From positions 110,557,849 through 110,621,848 of the forward strand of contig NC_050104.1 of NCBI RefSeq assembly GCF_902167145.1: DNA of 64,000 nucleotides, in the 5' to 3' direction. Positions within the stretch are counted from its first letter, which is position 1, and each line of letters opens with the position of its first letter. Positions 42,436 through 54,130 of this stretch are shown here, piece after piece. The notes beneath the pieces are model-generated. The model was not told where the DNA came from. It did not search any database and saw only the letters and a list, made by a program, of their open reading frames with translations. Source of the DNA: Zea mays. Its lineage: Eukaryota > Streptophyta > Magnoliopsida > Poales > Poaceae. The position numbers and the translations under genes are program-made.

Positions 42436-45400
42436 AGCACCACCCCAGCCTCAGATGCCTCAGATGCCCAGAGACAAGCGTGCTGAATTCATGAGAGGTC
42501 ATCCCCCAACGTTCGCTCACTCTTCTGACCCCATGGATGCTGAAGATTGGCTGCGCACTGTGGAGCGGGAGTTGCATACCGCTCAGTGTGATGACAGGGA
42601 GAAAGTCTTGTATGGTCCCCGTCTGTTGAGAGGAGCAGCCCAATCATGGTGGGAGTCTTACCTCGCCACCCATGCCAACCCCGACACCATCACCTGGGAA
42701 GAATTCAGAGGTAGCTTTCGTCAGTACCACGTGCCTGCAGGTCTGATGACAGTGAAGAAGGAGGAGTTCCTGGCCCTTAAGCAAGGGCCATCATCTGTCA
42801 GTGAGTATCGAGACAGGTTTCTGCAATTGTCTCGCTATGCTCCTGAGGATGTCAACACTGACGCCAAGCGACAATACCGTTTTCTGAGAGGCTTGGTCGA
42901 CCCCCTGCAGTATCAACTGATGAATCACACCTTCCCGACATTCCAGCACCTGATTGATAGAGCGATCATGACAGAAAGGAAGCGTAAGGAGATGGAAGAT
43001 CATAAGCGCAAGATCAGTGGACCCCAGCCTGGAAGCAGCAGCCGCCCTCGTTTTTCAGGCAATCAACCTCAGCAGTTCAGGCAGAACCAGCATCAACCTC
43101 AGCAGCGTCAGCAGCATCAGCAGTTCCAAAGGCAGTATCCTCAGCATCAGTACCAGAACCGTCAGAACAATCAGTCAGGAGGTCAGTTTCAAAGGCAGAA
43201 TCAGCAAGCACCCCGTCTTCCTGCCCCAGCAAACCAGCAGAACAGTCAGGCAGCACCAGCTCAGGTTGGAAACAGGGCATGTTTCCACTGTGGAGAGCAG
43301 GGCCATTGGGTGATGCAATGTCTGAAGAAGGCAACCCAGCAGCAGTCAGGCCCCAATGCCCCAGCAAAGCAGAATGTGTCTCAGCCTGGAGCAGGCAACC
43401 GCCCTCAACAGCGCTATAATCATGGAAGATTGAATCACTTGGAGGCTGAAGCAGTTCAGGAGACCCCCGGCATGATAGTAGGTATGTTCCCAGTCGACTC
43501 CCATATTGCAGAAGTGTTATTTGATACTGGAGCAACGCATTCTTTCATTACTGCATCATGGGTAGAAGCACATAATCTTCCAACTACTACCATGTCAACC
43601 CCCATTCAAATTGACTCAGCTGGTGGTAGAATTCGAGCTGATAGCATTTGTTTAAATATAAGTGTGGAAATAAGGGGGATAGCGTTTCCCGCCAACCTTA
43701 TAGTAATGGGTACTCAGGGAATAGATGTCATCCTAGGGATGAATTGGTTAGATAAGTATCAGGCAGTTATCAGTTGTGATAAAAGGACAATCAAGTTGGT
43801 GTCCCCACTAGGAAAGGAAGTGGTGACCGAGTTAGTCCCACCTGAGTCGAAGAAAGGAAGTTGTTATCAGATGGCTGTCGATAGCAGTGAAGCAGATCCA
43901 GTTGAGAGTATCAAAGTTGTGTCTGAATTCCCAGATGTGTTTCCAAAGGATTTACCGGGTATGCCACCAGAGCGGAAAGTTGAGTTTGCTATAGAGCTTC
44001 TTCCTGGAACCACCCCTATCTTTAAGAGAGCCTACAGAATATCCGGACCAGAGTTGGTTGAGCTTAAGAAGCAGATTGATGAGCTGTCAGAGAAAGGTTA
44101 CATTCGGCCAAGCACCTCGCCTTGGGCCGCCCCTGTCCTATTTGTGGAGAAGAAAGATGGCACCAAGAGGATGTGCATCGATTATCGAGCTTTGAATGAG
44201 GTCACGATCAAGAACAAGTATCCCTTGCCCAGAATAGAAGATCTGTTCGACCAGTTGAGAGGAGCCAGTGTGTTCTCCAAGATTGATCTGAGGTCAGGTT
44301 ATCATCAGCTCAGGATCCGACCTTCGGACATTCCGAAGACGGCATTCATTACCAAGTATGGTTTGTATGAGTTCACAGTGATGTCTTTTGGTTTGACCAA
44401 TGCACCAGCGTTCTTCATGAATCTGATGAACAGTGTATTCATGGATTACCTTGATAAGTTTGTGGTGGTATTCATTGATGATATTCTGATTTATTCCCAA
44501 AGCGAAGAAGAGCATGCAGATCATTTGAGGATGGTATTGCAGAGATTGCGAGAGCACCATTTGTACGCAAAGTTGAGCAAGTGTGAGTTCTGGATCAGCG
44601 AAGTCCTGTTCTTGGGTCACATAATCAACAAGGAAGGATTGGCTGTGGATCCGAAGAAAGTGGCAGACATTCTGAACTGGAAAGCGCCAACGGATGCTCG
44701 AGGAATCAAGAGCTTCATTGGAATGGCCGGATACTATCGGCGATTCATTGAAGGGTTTTCGAAGATTGCGAAGCCAATGACAGCGTTGCTAGGCAACAAG
44801 GTTGAGTTCAAATGGACCCAGAAATGTCAAGAGGCCTTTGAAGCGCTGAAAGAGAAGTTGACTACAGCGCCTGTCCTAGTCTTGCCTGATGTGCACAAGC
44901 CCTTCTCGGTGTATTGTGATGCTTGTTACACAGGTTTGGGATGCGTATTGATGCAAGAGGGAAGAGTTGTGGCTTACTCGTCCCGACAGTTGAAGGTTCA
45001 TGAGAAGAACTACCCAATCCATGATCTAGAGTTGGCAGCAGTGGTTCACGCACTGAAGACATGGAGGCACTATCTGTATGGACAGAAATGCGATGTTTAC
45101 ACAGATCACAAGAGTCTGAAGTACATATTCACTCAGACAGAGCTGAACATGAGGCAACGAAGATGGTTAGAGCTGATCAAAGACTATGAGTTGGAGATTC
45201 ATTACCATCCAGGCAAAGCAAACGTAGTGGCAGATGCTTTGAGCAGAAAGAGTCAAGTCAATCTGATGGTCGCTCGCCCGATGCCTTATGAGTTGGCCAA
45301 GGAGTTCGACAGGTTGAGTCTCGAGTTTCTGAACAATTCGCGAGGAGTCACAGTTGAATTGGAACCTACCTTGGAGCGCGAAATCAAAGAAGCGCAGAAG

Positions 45401-46807
45401 AATGATGAAAAGATCAGTGAGATTCGGCGATTGATTCTAGATGGCAGAGGCAAAGATTTTCGAGAAGATGCTGAAGGCGTGATATGGTTCAAAGACCGCT
45501 TGTGTGTTCCCAATGTCCAGTCTATTCGGGAGTTGATCCTTAAGGAAGCTCATGAGACAGCTTATTCGATTCACCCTGGCAGCGAGAAGATGTATCAGGA
45601 TCTAAAGAAGAAATTCTGGTGGTACGGAATGAAAAGGGAGATCACAGAGCATGTGGCTATGTGTGATAGTTGTCGAAGAATTAAGGCAGAGCACCAGAGA
45701 CCTGCTGGATTGTTGCAACCGTTGCAGATCCCTCAGTGGAAATGGGATGAAATTGGTATGGATTTCATAGTCGGATTGCCTCGCACTCGAGCCGGCTACG
45801 ATTCTATTTGGGTAGTGGTGGACCGTTTGACCAAGTCAGCCCACTTCATACCTGTCAAGACCAGCTACAACAGTGCAGTATTGGCAGAGTTGTATATGTC
45901 TCGGATCGTTTGTCTTCATGGTGTGCCAAAGAAGATAGTGTCAGACAGAGGAACGCAGTTCACCTCTCATTTCTGGCAGCAGTTGCATGAAGCCTTGGGC
46001 ACACATCTGAATTTCAGTTCAGCTTATCACCCGCAGACAGATGGCCAGACTGAAAGGACCAATCAAATTCTCGAAGATATGTTGAGAGCCTGTGCGTTGC
46101 AAGATCAGTCCGGATGGGACAAGCGATTGCCTTATGCAAAGTTTTCCTATAACAACAATTACCAGGCCAGTTTGAAGATGTCACCGTTTCAGGCGCTTTA
46201 TGGAAGGAGTTGTAGAACTCCGTTGCAATGGGATCAGCCTGGAGAGAAGCAAGTGTTTGGGCCAGACATTCTGCTTGAAGCCGAAGAGAACATCAAGATG
46301 GTCCGAGAGAATCTGAAGATAGCGCAATCGAGGCAGCGAAGCTATGCAGACACAAGAAGAAGAGAGCTGAGTTTTGAAGTCGGAGACTTTGTCTATCTGA
46401 AAGTGTCACCGATCAGAGGAGTCAGAAGATTCGGAGTGAAAGGCAAGCTAGCACCCCGCTACATTGGTCCGTACCAGATCCTCTCAAAGCGTGGAGAAGT
46501 GGCTTATCAGCTCAGCCTGCCAGAGAATTTGTCTGCTGTGCATGATGTCTTTCATGTGTCTCAGTTGAAGAAGTGCTTGCGTGTGCCAGAAGAGCAGTTG
46601 CCAGTGGAAGGTCTTGAAGTCCAGGAGGACTTGACCTATGTTGAGAAGCCAGCTCAGATCCTTGAGATTGCAGACAGAGTCACCCGAAGGAAGACCATCA
46701 GAATGTGCAAAGTCAGATGGGATCACCACTCTGAGGAAGAAGCAACCTGGGAGCGTGAAGATGATCTAGTGGCCAAGTACCCAGAGCTCTTTGCTAGCCA
46801 GCCCTGA
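42230..46807 (+). CDS. gag-pol: gag-pol polyprotein of chromovirus E, one TAG near the start
   Basis: The likely native start is ATG 42230 ([15 protein letters not shown]), directly after CTGCAG. The frame meets TAG at 42386-42388 and then stays open for 1,450 residues from ATG 42455. Counting from 42455: glutamine-rich leader; retrotransposon gag domain ~40-170; CCHC knuckle [14 protein letters not shown] at 276; protease DTGA at 357; reverse transcriptase with CIDYRALNE near 574 and FIDD at 673-676; RNase H near 820; integrase with CDSC near 1069 and catalytic D1103, D1164 and E1200 (35 residues between the last two). [15 protein letters not shown] segment follows, then a C-terminal chromodomain (~1395-1448, ending [15 protein letters not shown] and on). 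This is the enzyme set for reverse transcription and targeted integration. The TAG may reduce or abolish gag unless translation starts at 42455. Confidence 0.93.
42386..42388 (+). other. Premature TAG in gag of element E
   Basis: In the context ATC GGT TAG ACT CTG, codon 53 of the inferred native gag. The same frame is open before (from 42230) and after. A C-to-T change of a glutamine codon would explain it. Confidence 0.75.
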
Positions 46808-46829
46808 ATCTCGAGGGCGAGATTCTTTT

Positions 46830-46841
46830 AAGGGGGATAGG
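46830..46841 (+). promoter_or_regulatory. Polypurine tract of element E
   Basis: AAGGGGGATAGG two bases before the 3' LTR, within GAGATTCTTTTAAGGGGG, the phrase shared with element A. Confidence 0.85.
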
Positions 46842-46843
46842 TT

Positions 46844-49633
46844 TGTAACGCCCCGAATTTTGCAGTTGAATTTTTTCTTTTCTTTACTCGCCAAATTCGG
46901 GCGTTACCTTTTCTTTTTCTTTTTGGCCTCGCTAGACCTTGACCTTTTCCAAAGTTAGCGGGATTCGGTTTGGAATTCCCGTGTAAGAAAACCATAAAAC
47001 TGTTTTATGTTGTTTGATGCACCATGCCGAACTATGCATTCTTTGATTGTTTGAAAGTGCAAATGCATTCATGTAGAAAGATCGGATTTCGAAAATGAGG
47101 AGAAGATCTTTTCTTTCTTTTTCTCTCTCTTTTTCTCTCTCCTCTTTTTCTCTCTCTCCCGCGCCGTGGGCCGACCCCGGCCGGCCCAGCCGCCCTTGCG
47201 CCCCCTTTTGGGCCCAAAAAGGCCCAACCGCCCCCCCCCACCTCCCCTTTTTCCCCAATTCTCTCTCCCTCCCTCTCATTTTCTCTCATTTTCTCTCCCC
47301 CACCCTAAGCCGCCGCCGCCCCTACCCCTCTGCCCAACCGCCGCCCTGCCCTAGCGCTCGGCCGCCGCTCCCCGCCGTCGGCCGCCCCCGCCGGTGAGCC
47401 CCCCTCCTCCCTCTCTCCCTCCTCCCTCCCTCTCCCCTCTCCCCTCCTCTCTCCTCGGCAGCCCGCGCCCGGCCGCGCCGTGGCCGCTGGCCGCCCTGGC
47501 CGCGCCCCCAGCCGGCCGCTGCCGCGCCGCCCTGGCCCCCGGCCAGCCCCAGCCGGCCCCGGCCCGCACCTTGGCCAACCCCGGCCGCCCCCCGGCCCGC
47601 GCCCCGGCCGCGCGCCTGGCCGCGCGCCTGGCCGACTCGGCCGCCTGCCAGCCCGACCCCCCCCCGCGCGCCCGCCTGGCCGGCCGGTTCAACCGGGCCA
47701 GCTCGGCCGCCCCGGCCCCCAGCTCGGCTGCCCGCGCCCGCGCCAGCCCCCAGCTCGGCCGCCCAGCCTAGGGCCGGTTCAACCGCCCTAGGGCCGGTTC
47801 AACCGCCCCCCTGTTTTTTTTATTTTTATTTTATTTTATTTACTTTCTGTGATCATAATTACCTTATTTTGGGTAGACTAATCATGGTTCATGCTATGGA
47901 AATGAGAAGTTTAATTTAGAATTTCGTTGCGCTAGTTGATTCATTTAGTTAATTGTTTATCCCGTGCAATGTTAATCAACTCAAAATGATTAGGTTCCCA
48001 CTAGTGCATATAACAGAATTCTTTTGTTAGGAACCTATTGAAACTAGAGTGCATAATTTAACTAATCATTAGTGCATAAACTTTAACCCCCCCCCCTGCG
48101 AGACCCTTTTCCCGTTTCTTTCTAACCATAACAAATGCAATGTCAAATGTCATACTTGATGCATATTCGCTTTATTTGTTCCCTTGTATGGTGTACTGTT
48201 CTTTTGTATTAAATATGTGGATGGATGTATGTATGTTTGCGCTCGCATAGAGAACGATCCGGTCGAAGAGCCCGAGGAATTCGCAGGAGAAGCCCCTGAG
48301 CAGCAGTCGGTTGGTGGAGGCAAGTGTCCTTTGACCTATCTCTGTCCTAATCATTCTTTAATTCACCTCCCGCATCACACATTTATACCTAAGGATTGAC
48401 TAGCTTTTTGTTATCCATGTCCTTGTTTACCTATTTGGGTCGGATTATTACTGCTTAGTTTGATGCTATTGCTCAACTTTAATCAATGAACATGATGTGG
48501 TTATCTATGATACGCTGTTTTCCCGTTCTTATTTATGATTATACTTGTGGCATTTAAGGGGACTCGAGCGGTTTCTCGAGTGCCTCTCCGTAAGGACCTG
48601 TTCAATGGATGACCGCCCGGGAAAACAGTGCAACCATGAGGGTGGAATGGGGTGCCCTTAGCTGAATAATTAGAGGATCCGGGGTGTAGTTCGCTTCGCC
48701 GTCGTGCCGTCAATGGGGCTCGGTGTATGCGGCTCGCTCTGCCAAGGTTGATTTGTCCCTTGGGGAGGAGTGCGGTACATTTAGGAAACCTAACGGGTGG
48801 CTACAGCCCCAGGGAATCTTTGTAAAGGCTTCGTAGTGAATCCTTGGCCATTCACCTCGGGAGTGAATAAGGGTCTTGCAAGCCCGGGCCAGAGAGGGAA
48901 TCACGGCTTGTGGGTAAAGTGCACAACCTCTGCAGAGTGTTATGAAACTGATATATCAGCCGTGCTCGCGGTTATGAGCGGCCAAGGGAGCTCCAGAGAT
49001 TAGTGATACTTGATCAGAGATACTTTGGTACAGGTGACAATGAGATTGATGGTTCTGATTACGATTATGGTATTGGTAAGTGGTATTCTTTCCGTTTGGA
49101 AAGGATACATTGGGCTAATAACTTGGGTTAATGTTAAAACCTGGCTTTCTATTAGTAAGTAATAACCTGACCAACTAAAAGCAACTGCTTGACTTATCCC
49201 CACATAAAGCTAGTCCACTACAGCCAAACAGGATACTTGCTGAGTATGTTGATGTGTACTCACCCTTGCTCTACACACCAAACCCCCCCCAGGTTGTCAG
49301 CATTGCAACCACTGCTCAGGCGAAGATGAAGCTGTGGAAGGAGACTTCCAGGAGTTCCAAGACTACGACGAGTTCTAGGTGTGGGTTAGCGGCAACCCCC
49401 AGTCGGCTGCCTGTGAAGGCCGCGTTATCTACGTTTCTTTTCCGCACTTTGGTTTATTGTAAGAACTATATGGACGTCTCAGACGTATGATGTAATCGAC
49501 TATTTCCCTTATTAATACTATTTTGAGCACTGTGTGATGATGTCCATATTATGTAACTGCTGTGTACGTGAATAACTGATCCTGGCACGTACATGGTTCA
49601 CATTCGGTTTGCCTTCTAAAACCGGGTGTGACA
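46844..49633 (+). repeat. 3' LTR of element E (2,790 bp)
   Basis: TGTAACGCCCCGAATTTTGC to CCGGGTGTGACA, followed by ACGGC. It differs from the 5' LTR by a small insertion near 47377, homopolymer-length changes and about a dozen substitutions, for example at the positions equivalent to 39720 and 40523. Confidence 0.95.
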
Positions 49634-49828
49634 ACGGCCCTTTGCCGAGAGCCCCCTTTGCCGAGTGTTTGACACTCGGCGAAGGAGTCTTTGCCGAGTG
49701 GGGCCCGGTGCCGAGTGTCCAGCACTCGGTAAAGAGGCTCTTTGCCGAGAGCCTAACTTTACCGAGGGTGGCGCTCGGCAAAGCCGTCTTTGCCGAGTGC
49801 CCGACAAAAGGCACTCGGCAAAGCCTCG

Positions 49829-49841
49829 GATTCCGGTAGTG
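49829..49841 (-). repeat. Terminal inverted repeat of CACTA D, right
   Basis: GATTCCGGTAGTG, the exact complement of 31966-31978. The ATG that follows is the duplicated target. Confidence 0.95.
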
Positions 49842-50047
49842 ATGGTTTGAATAAATCGAGACCAGACGCTGAGCTGACATGGTCGTCCGTCTGTGTTGAT
49901 TAAGGACCGTACCATTGACTGGCCTGTTGTAGTTGAGACTTTGCAACTAGCCACATACCCTGGTATGGGACAGGGTAAGCTTGAACCCAGCTATTCCATA
50001 TGTGAAGAGACAATCACGCACTAGGAGTGGAGAGATGGCGGGAGTAG
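49842..50047 (+). repeat. LTR A', right part
   Basis: Continues LTR A' after CACTA D. It aligns with LTR A at about 4456-4645 through GAGACCAGACG, GATTAAGGACCGTACC and GGAGTGGAGAGATGGCG. It ends where copia element F begins. The remainder of A' is outside the window. Confidence 0.75.
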
Positions 50048-51218
50048 TGAAAGGGAAATAGGCTTACACCTTTTCCTATATGAATTTTGGTGGTTGAATT
50101 GCCCAACACAAATAATTGAACTAACTAGTTTGCTCTAGATTATGAGTTCTACAGGTGCCAAAGGTTCACAACAAACCAATACAAAGATATAAGAAAGGGT
50201 TCAAAACAAAGGAGCAAAAGACAACCCAAAGGCAGCCCTGGTCTGGTGTGCCACCGAACAGTGTCCGGTGCACCAGGGAACCCAACTTCAAACTTGCCAC
50301 CTTCGGGAATTTGGGAGGCCGCTCCGCTATAATTCACCGGACTGTCCGGTGTAGCACCGGACTATTGCCAGTGGAGCAACAGCTACTTCGCGCCAACGGT
50401 CGTTTGCAAAGGAACATTGAAAGTGAACAGTGCGCGCCTGCGCGCGCAGAAGTCAGAGCAGCGCCAGAAGGTGCACCGGACAGTGAATAGAACCTGTCCG
50501 GTGCACCACCGGACTGTCCGATGACCCAGTTGTCAGAAGCTCCAACGGTCGGAACCCAACGGCCTGGTGACGTGGCTGGCGCACCGGACTGTCCGGTGCG
50601 CCATACGACAGAAGCCCTCACCAACGGTTCTTTTGGTGGTTGGGGTTATAAATACCCCCAACCACCACACTTCAATGCATCCAAGTTTTCAGCCTTCAAA
50701 CCTCATACAAGAGCTCTAGACTTCATTCAAAGACACAAACAAGAAATCAAATCCTCTCCCAAGTCCAAAGATCATTCCAATTAATTAGTGACTAGTGAGA
50801 GAGACAATTGTGTTCATTTGAGTTCTTGCGCTTGGATTGCTTTTCTTCTTCCTTCTTTCTTGTTTCCAACTCAATTGTAATCAAGGCAAGAGACACAATT
50901 ATGTGGTGGTCCTTGTGGGGACTTAGTGTCCCGATTGATTGAGAAGAGAAGCTCACTCGGTCTAGGTGACCGTTTGAGAGAGGGAAAGGGTTGAAAGAGA
51001 CCCGGTCTTTGTGACCACCTCAACGGGGAGTAGGTTTGCAAGAACCGAACCTCGGTAAAACAAATCACTGTGTCATCCGCCTTATTTTCTTGTGATTTGT
51101 TTTCGCCCTCTCTTTCGGATTCGAATTTAATTCTAACGCTAACCCCGGCTTGTAGTGTGTGCTTAAGTTTATAAATTTCAGATTTGCCTATTCACCCCTC
51201 CCCTCTAGGCGACTTTCA
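50048..51218 (+). repeat. 5' LTR of element F (1,171 bp)
   Basis: TGAAAGGGAAATAGGC to GGCGACTTTCA, with TGAAAG and CTTTCA as inverted ends. The first half carries several copies of the palindrome CACCGGACTGTCCGGTG, whole or partial (50246, 50335, 50476, 50500 and 50582 regions). A TATA box lies at 50647. Confidence 0.88.
50647..50654 (+). promoter_or_regulatory. TATA box in the LTR of element F
   Basis: TATAAATA in GGGGTTATAAATACCCCC, itself a palindromic context, about 570 bp before the LTR end. Probable core promoter of the element RNA. Confidence 0.7.
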
Positions 51219-51220
51219 AT

Positions 51221-51232
51221 TGGTATCAGAAC
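51221..51232 (+). promoter_or_regulatory. Primer-binding site of element F
   Basis: TGGTATCAGAAC starts two bases after the LTR and matches the initiator methionine tRNA 3' end over most of its length. Confidence 0.8.
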
Positions 51233-51266
51233 CCGGTTCTTCATTAGAGCCTAACCGCTCGAAGTG

Positions 51267-52696
51267 ATGTCGGGAGCATCCGCCAAGAGGGAGATCGGGA
51301 CTGGCGACAAGTCCGCAAGCTCGGGGAGAACGCACTCAAGGGAGTCCGCCCACAAGCACAAGGAGGAATCCTCTTCCTCCATCAAGTCCCAACGGAAGGG
51401 TGACAAGAAGAAGAAGATGAAGAAGGTGGTCTACTACGAGACCAACTCTTCGTCACCCTCCACCTCTAGCTCGGAATTGGCATCTGTCACTTCTAAGCGC
51501 CATGAGCGCAAGAAGTATAGTAAGATGCCCCTTCGATATCCTCGTATTTCAAAACTCACTCCATTACTTCCCGTCCCATTAGGCAAACCACCTATGTTTG
51601 AAGGTGAAGATTATTCAATGTGGAGTGATAAAATGAGGCATCATCTAACCTCACTCCACAAAAGTATATGGGATATTGTTGAGTATGGAGCGCAGGTACC
51701 GAAGAAGGGGGACAAGGATTATGATTCGGAGGAGGTCGAACAAATCCAACACTTCAACTCCCAAGCCACCACTATACTCCTCGCCTCTCTAAGTCAATAG
51801 GAGTATAATAAGGTGCAAGGGTTGAAGAGTGCAAAGGAGATTTGGAACGTGCTCAAGACCGCGCACGAAGGAGACGAGGTGACCAAGATCACCAAGCAGG
51901 AGACGATCGAGGGGGAGCTCGGTCGCTTCATGCTTCACCAAGGGGAGGAGCCACAAGCCATGTACAACCGGCTCAAAACCTTGGTGAACCAAGTGCGCAA
52001 CCTCGGGAGCACCAAATGGGATGACCATGAGATGGTCAAGGTTATTCTAAGATCACTTGTATTTCTTAATCCCACTCAAGTTCAATTAATTCGTGGTGAT
52101 CCTAGATACAAGCTAATGTCTCCCGAGGAAGTTATAGGGAAATTTGTGAGCTTTGAATTGATGATCAAAGGCTCTAAGAAAATCATTGAGCAAGGCGCCA
52201 CCTCTACATCCGAGGTGCAACCCATCGCCTTCAAAGCGATGGAGGAGAAGAAAGAAGACTCTACACCAAGTAGGGTCCCCATCGACGCCTCCAAGCTCGA
52301 CAATGAGGAGATGGCGCTCATCATCAAGAGCTTCCGCCAAATCCTCAAGCAAAGAAGGGGGAAGGACTACAAGCCCCGCTCCAAGAAAGTTTGCTACAAG
52401 TGTGGTAAGCCCGGTCATTTCATTGCTAAATGTCCATTATCTAGTGATAGTGATAGGGGTGATGACAAGAAGGGAAAGAGAAAAGAAAAGAAGAGGTACT
52501 ACAAGAAGAAGGGCGACGATGCCCACGTTTGCCGGGAGTGGGACTCCGACGAGAGCTCCACCGACTCCTCCGACGAGGACGCCGCCAACATCGCCGTCAA
52601 CAAGGGTCTTCTCTTCCCCAATGTCGGCCACAAATGCCTTATGGCAAAGGACGGCAAGAAGAAGAAGGTAAAATCAAGATCCTCCACAAAGTATGT
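51267..52696 (+). pseudogene. gag: gag of copia element F, interrupted
   Basis: Starts at ATG 51267 (MSGASAKREIGTGDK) after a short leader. A basic, serine-rich N-terminus is followed by the copia gag region (KPPMFEGEDYSMWSDKM; later KEIWNVLKTAHEGDEVT) and a CCHC knuckle CYKCGKPGHFIAKC near residue 376. An in-frame TAG at 51798-51800 (after LASLSQ) cuts the frame. It stays open afterwards. At 52697 the LTR of element G interrupts it after KSRSSTKY. Gag would coat the element RNA. This copy cannot make a full-length protein here. Confidence 0.85.
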
Positions 52697-53184
52697 GTCG
52701 GGGACCATAATTAGGGGTACCCTCAAGACGCCTAATTCTCAGCTGGTAACCCCCATCAGCATAAAGCTGCAAAGGCCTGATGGGCACGATTAAGTCAGGG
52801 ATCAGTCCACACGAGTGACTCGATCACGCTTCACCCGAGCCTAGCCTCGGCCGAAGGCAGCCGACCTCGAGAGACTTCCGTCTCGCCCGAGGCCCCCTTT
52901 TTATGGCGGACACATCACCGGCTCGCCCAAGGCCTTGGCTTCGCTCAGAAGCAACCTTGACTAAATCACCACACCGACTGACCAAATTGCAGGGGCATTT
53001 AACGCAAAGGTGGCCTGACACCTCTATCCTGACACGCGCCCCCGGCAGAGCCGAGGTGACCGCCGTCACTCCACCGCTCCACTGGCCAGTCTGACAGAAG
53101 GACACCGCCGCCTGCGCCACTCCGACTGCAGTGCCACTCGACAGAGTGAGTCTGACAGGCAATTAGGCCTTGCCAACGGCGCCA

Positions 53185-53583
53185 CGGCGAACTCCGCTCC
53201 GCCCGACCCCAGGGCTCGGACTCGGGCTAAGACCCGGAAGACGGCGAACTCCGCTCCGCCCGACCCCAGGGCTCGGACTCGGGCTAAGACCCGGAAGACG
53301 GCGAACTCCGCTCCGCCCGACCCCAGGGCTCGGACTCGGGCTAAGACCCGGAAGACGGCGAACTCCGCTCCGCCCGACCCCAGGGCTCGGACTCGGGCTA
53401 AGACCCGGAAGACAGCGAACTCCGCTCCGCCCGACCCCAGGGCTCGGACTCGGGCTAAGACCCGGAAGACGGCGAACTCCGCTCCGCCCGACCCCAGGGC
53501 TCGGACTCGGGCTAAGACCCGGAAGACGGCGAACTCCGCTCCGCCCGACCCCAGGGCTCGGACTCGGGCTAAGACCCGGAAGA
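53185..53583 (+). repeat. 57-bp tandem array in the LTR of element G (7 copies)
   Basis: Seven nearly identical units, each containing GCGAACTCCGCTCCGCCCG and CTCGGACTCGGGCTAAGACC. One copy has an A for G at about 53413. A degenerate eighth unit follows. Because 57 is divisible by three, both strands open a repeating frame of 19 residues per unit, which is a by-product of the array. Confidence 0.95.
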
Positions 53584-54123
53584 CGACGAAACTCCGCCTC
53601 GCCCGACCCCAGGGCTCGGACTCCGCCCTGGCCTCGGCCGGACGACTTCCGCCTCGCCCGACCCCCTGGCTCGGGCTCGGCCACGGCAACTGAAGGCAAG
53701 ACTCAACCTCGGCTTCGGAGGAAACCCCACGTCGCCCTGCCTAGAGCACAGACCGCCACGTCAACAGGAAACGTCATCATCATCCTACCCCGAATCGACT
53801 CGGGTCACGGAGAACAAGACCGGCGTCTCGTCCGGCCAGCTCCGCCAGAGGGGCAATGATGGCGCTCCACGAGCTCTATGACGACGGCGACCCCCAGCTC
53901 TCTTACGGCAGCAGGACAACGTCAGCAGGGACTCGACCGCTCCAACAGCTGTCCCTCCATCAGGCTCCGTCGCACCTCCGATAGCCACGACATCACGCCA
54001 GCAGGATACCCAGATCTCTCCGGCTGCCACATCGGCATGTACCTAGGGCACTAGCTCTCCCTCCGCTAGACACGTAGCACTCTGCTACATCCCCATTGTA
54101 CACCTGGATCCTCTCCTTACAAC

Positions 54124-54130
54124 TATAAAA
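54124..54130 (+). promoter_or_regulatory. TATA box in the LTR of element G
   Basis: TATAAAA in ACAACTATAAAAGGAAGG, about 305 bp before the LTR end. The same arrangement occurs in element C. Confidence 0.75.

Larger units (their letters stand above)
37781..49633 (+). mobile_element. Element E: complete Tekay-type Ty3 chromovirus
   Basis: An 11,853-bp element with LTRs of 2,778 and 2,790 bp, a primer-binding site, an extra upstream ORF, one gag-pol ORF ending in a chromodomain and a polypurine tract. ACGGC is duplicated at 37776-37780 and 49634-49638. It sits inside the 5' subterminal region of CACTA D. I count roughly a dozen substitutions plus several small indels between its LTRs, so the insertion is recent. 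Apart from one TAG near the start of gag, its coding capacity appears complete. Confidence 0.95.
31966..49841 (-). mobile_element. Element D: CACTA (En/Spm-type) DNA transposon carrying element E
   Basis: Perfect 13-bp terminal inverted repeats CACTACCGGAATC (31966-31978) and its complement (49829-49841) are flanked by the 3-bp duplication ATG (31963-31965 and 49842-49844). Arrays of TTTGCCGAGTG and its complement fill the subterminal regions, as expected for binding sites of the small transposase. Without element E the transposon is about 6.0 kb. Its gene is on the minus strand, so the 5' end is at 49841. The transposase frame carries several stops and lacks the second half of tnp2, so the element is non-autonomous. 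Confidence 0.95.
50048..52696 (+). mobile_element. Element F: Opie/Ji-like Ty1/copia element, 5' part
   Basis: A 5' LTR (50048-51218), primer-binding site and most of gag are present before Huck-like element G interrupts it at 52697. The LTR text and gag match the Opie/Ji group of maize (SIRE/Maximus lineage) as I recall it. The rest, including pol and the 3' LTR, is beyond the window. The five bases before the LTR (AGTAG, 50043-50047) are the candidate target duplication. Confidence 0.8.

Noticed and set aside
53185..53583. CRISPR-like array
   Set aside because: Units abut without unique spacers and the sequence is inside a plant LTR.
53163..53859. Repeat-containing proteins of 178-229 residues on both strands in the LTR of G
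   Set aside because: A by-product of the 57-bp tandem array whose period is a multiple of three.
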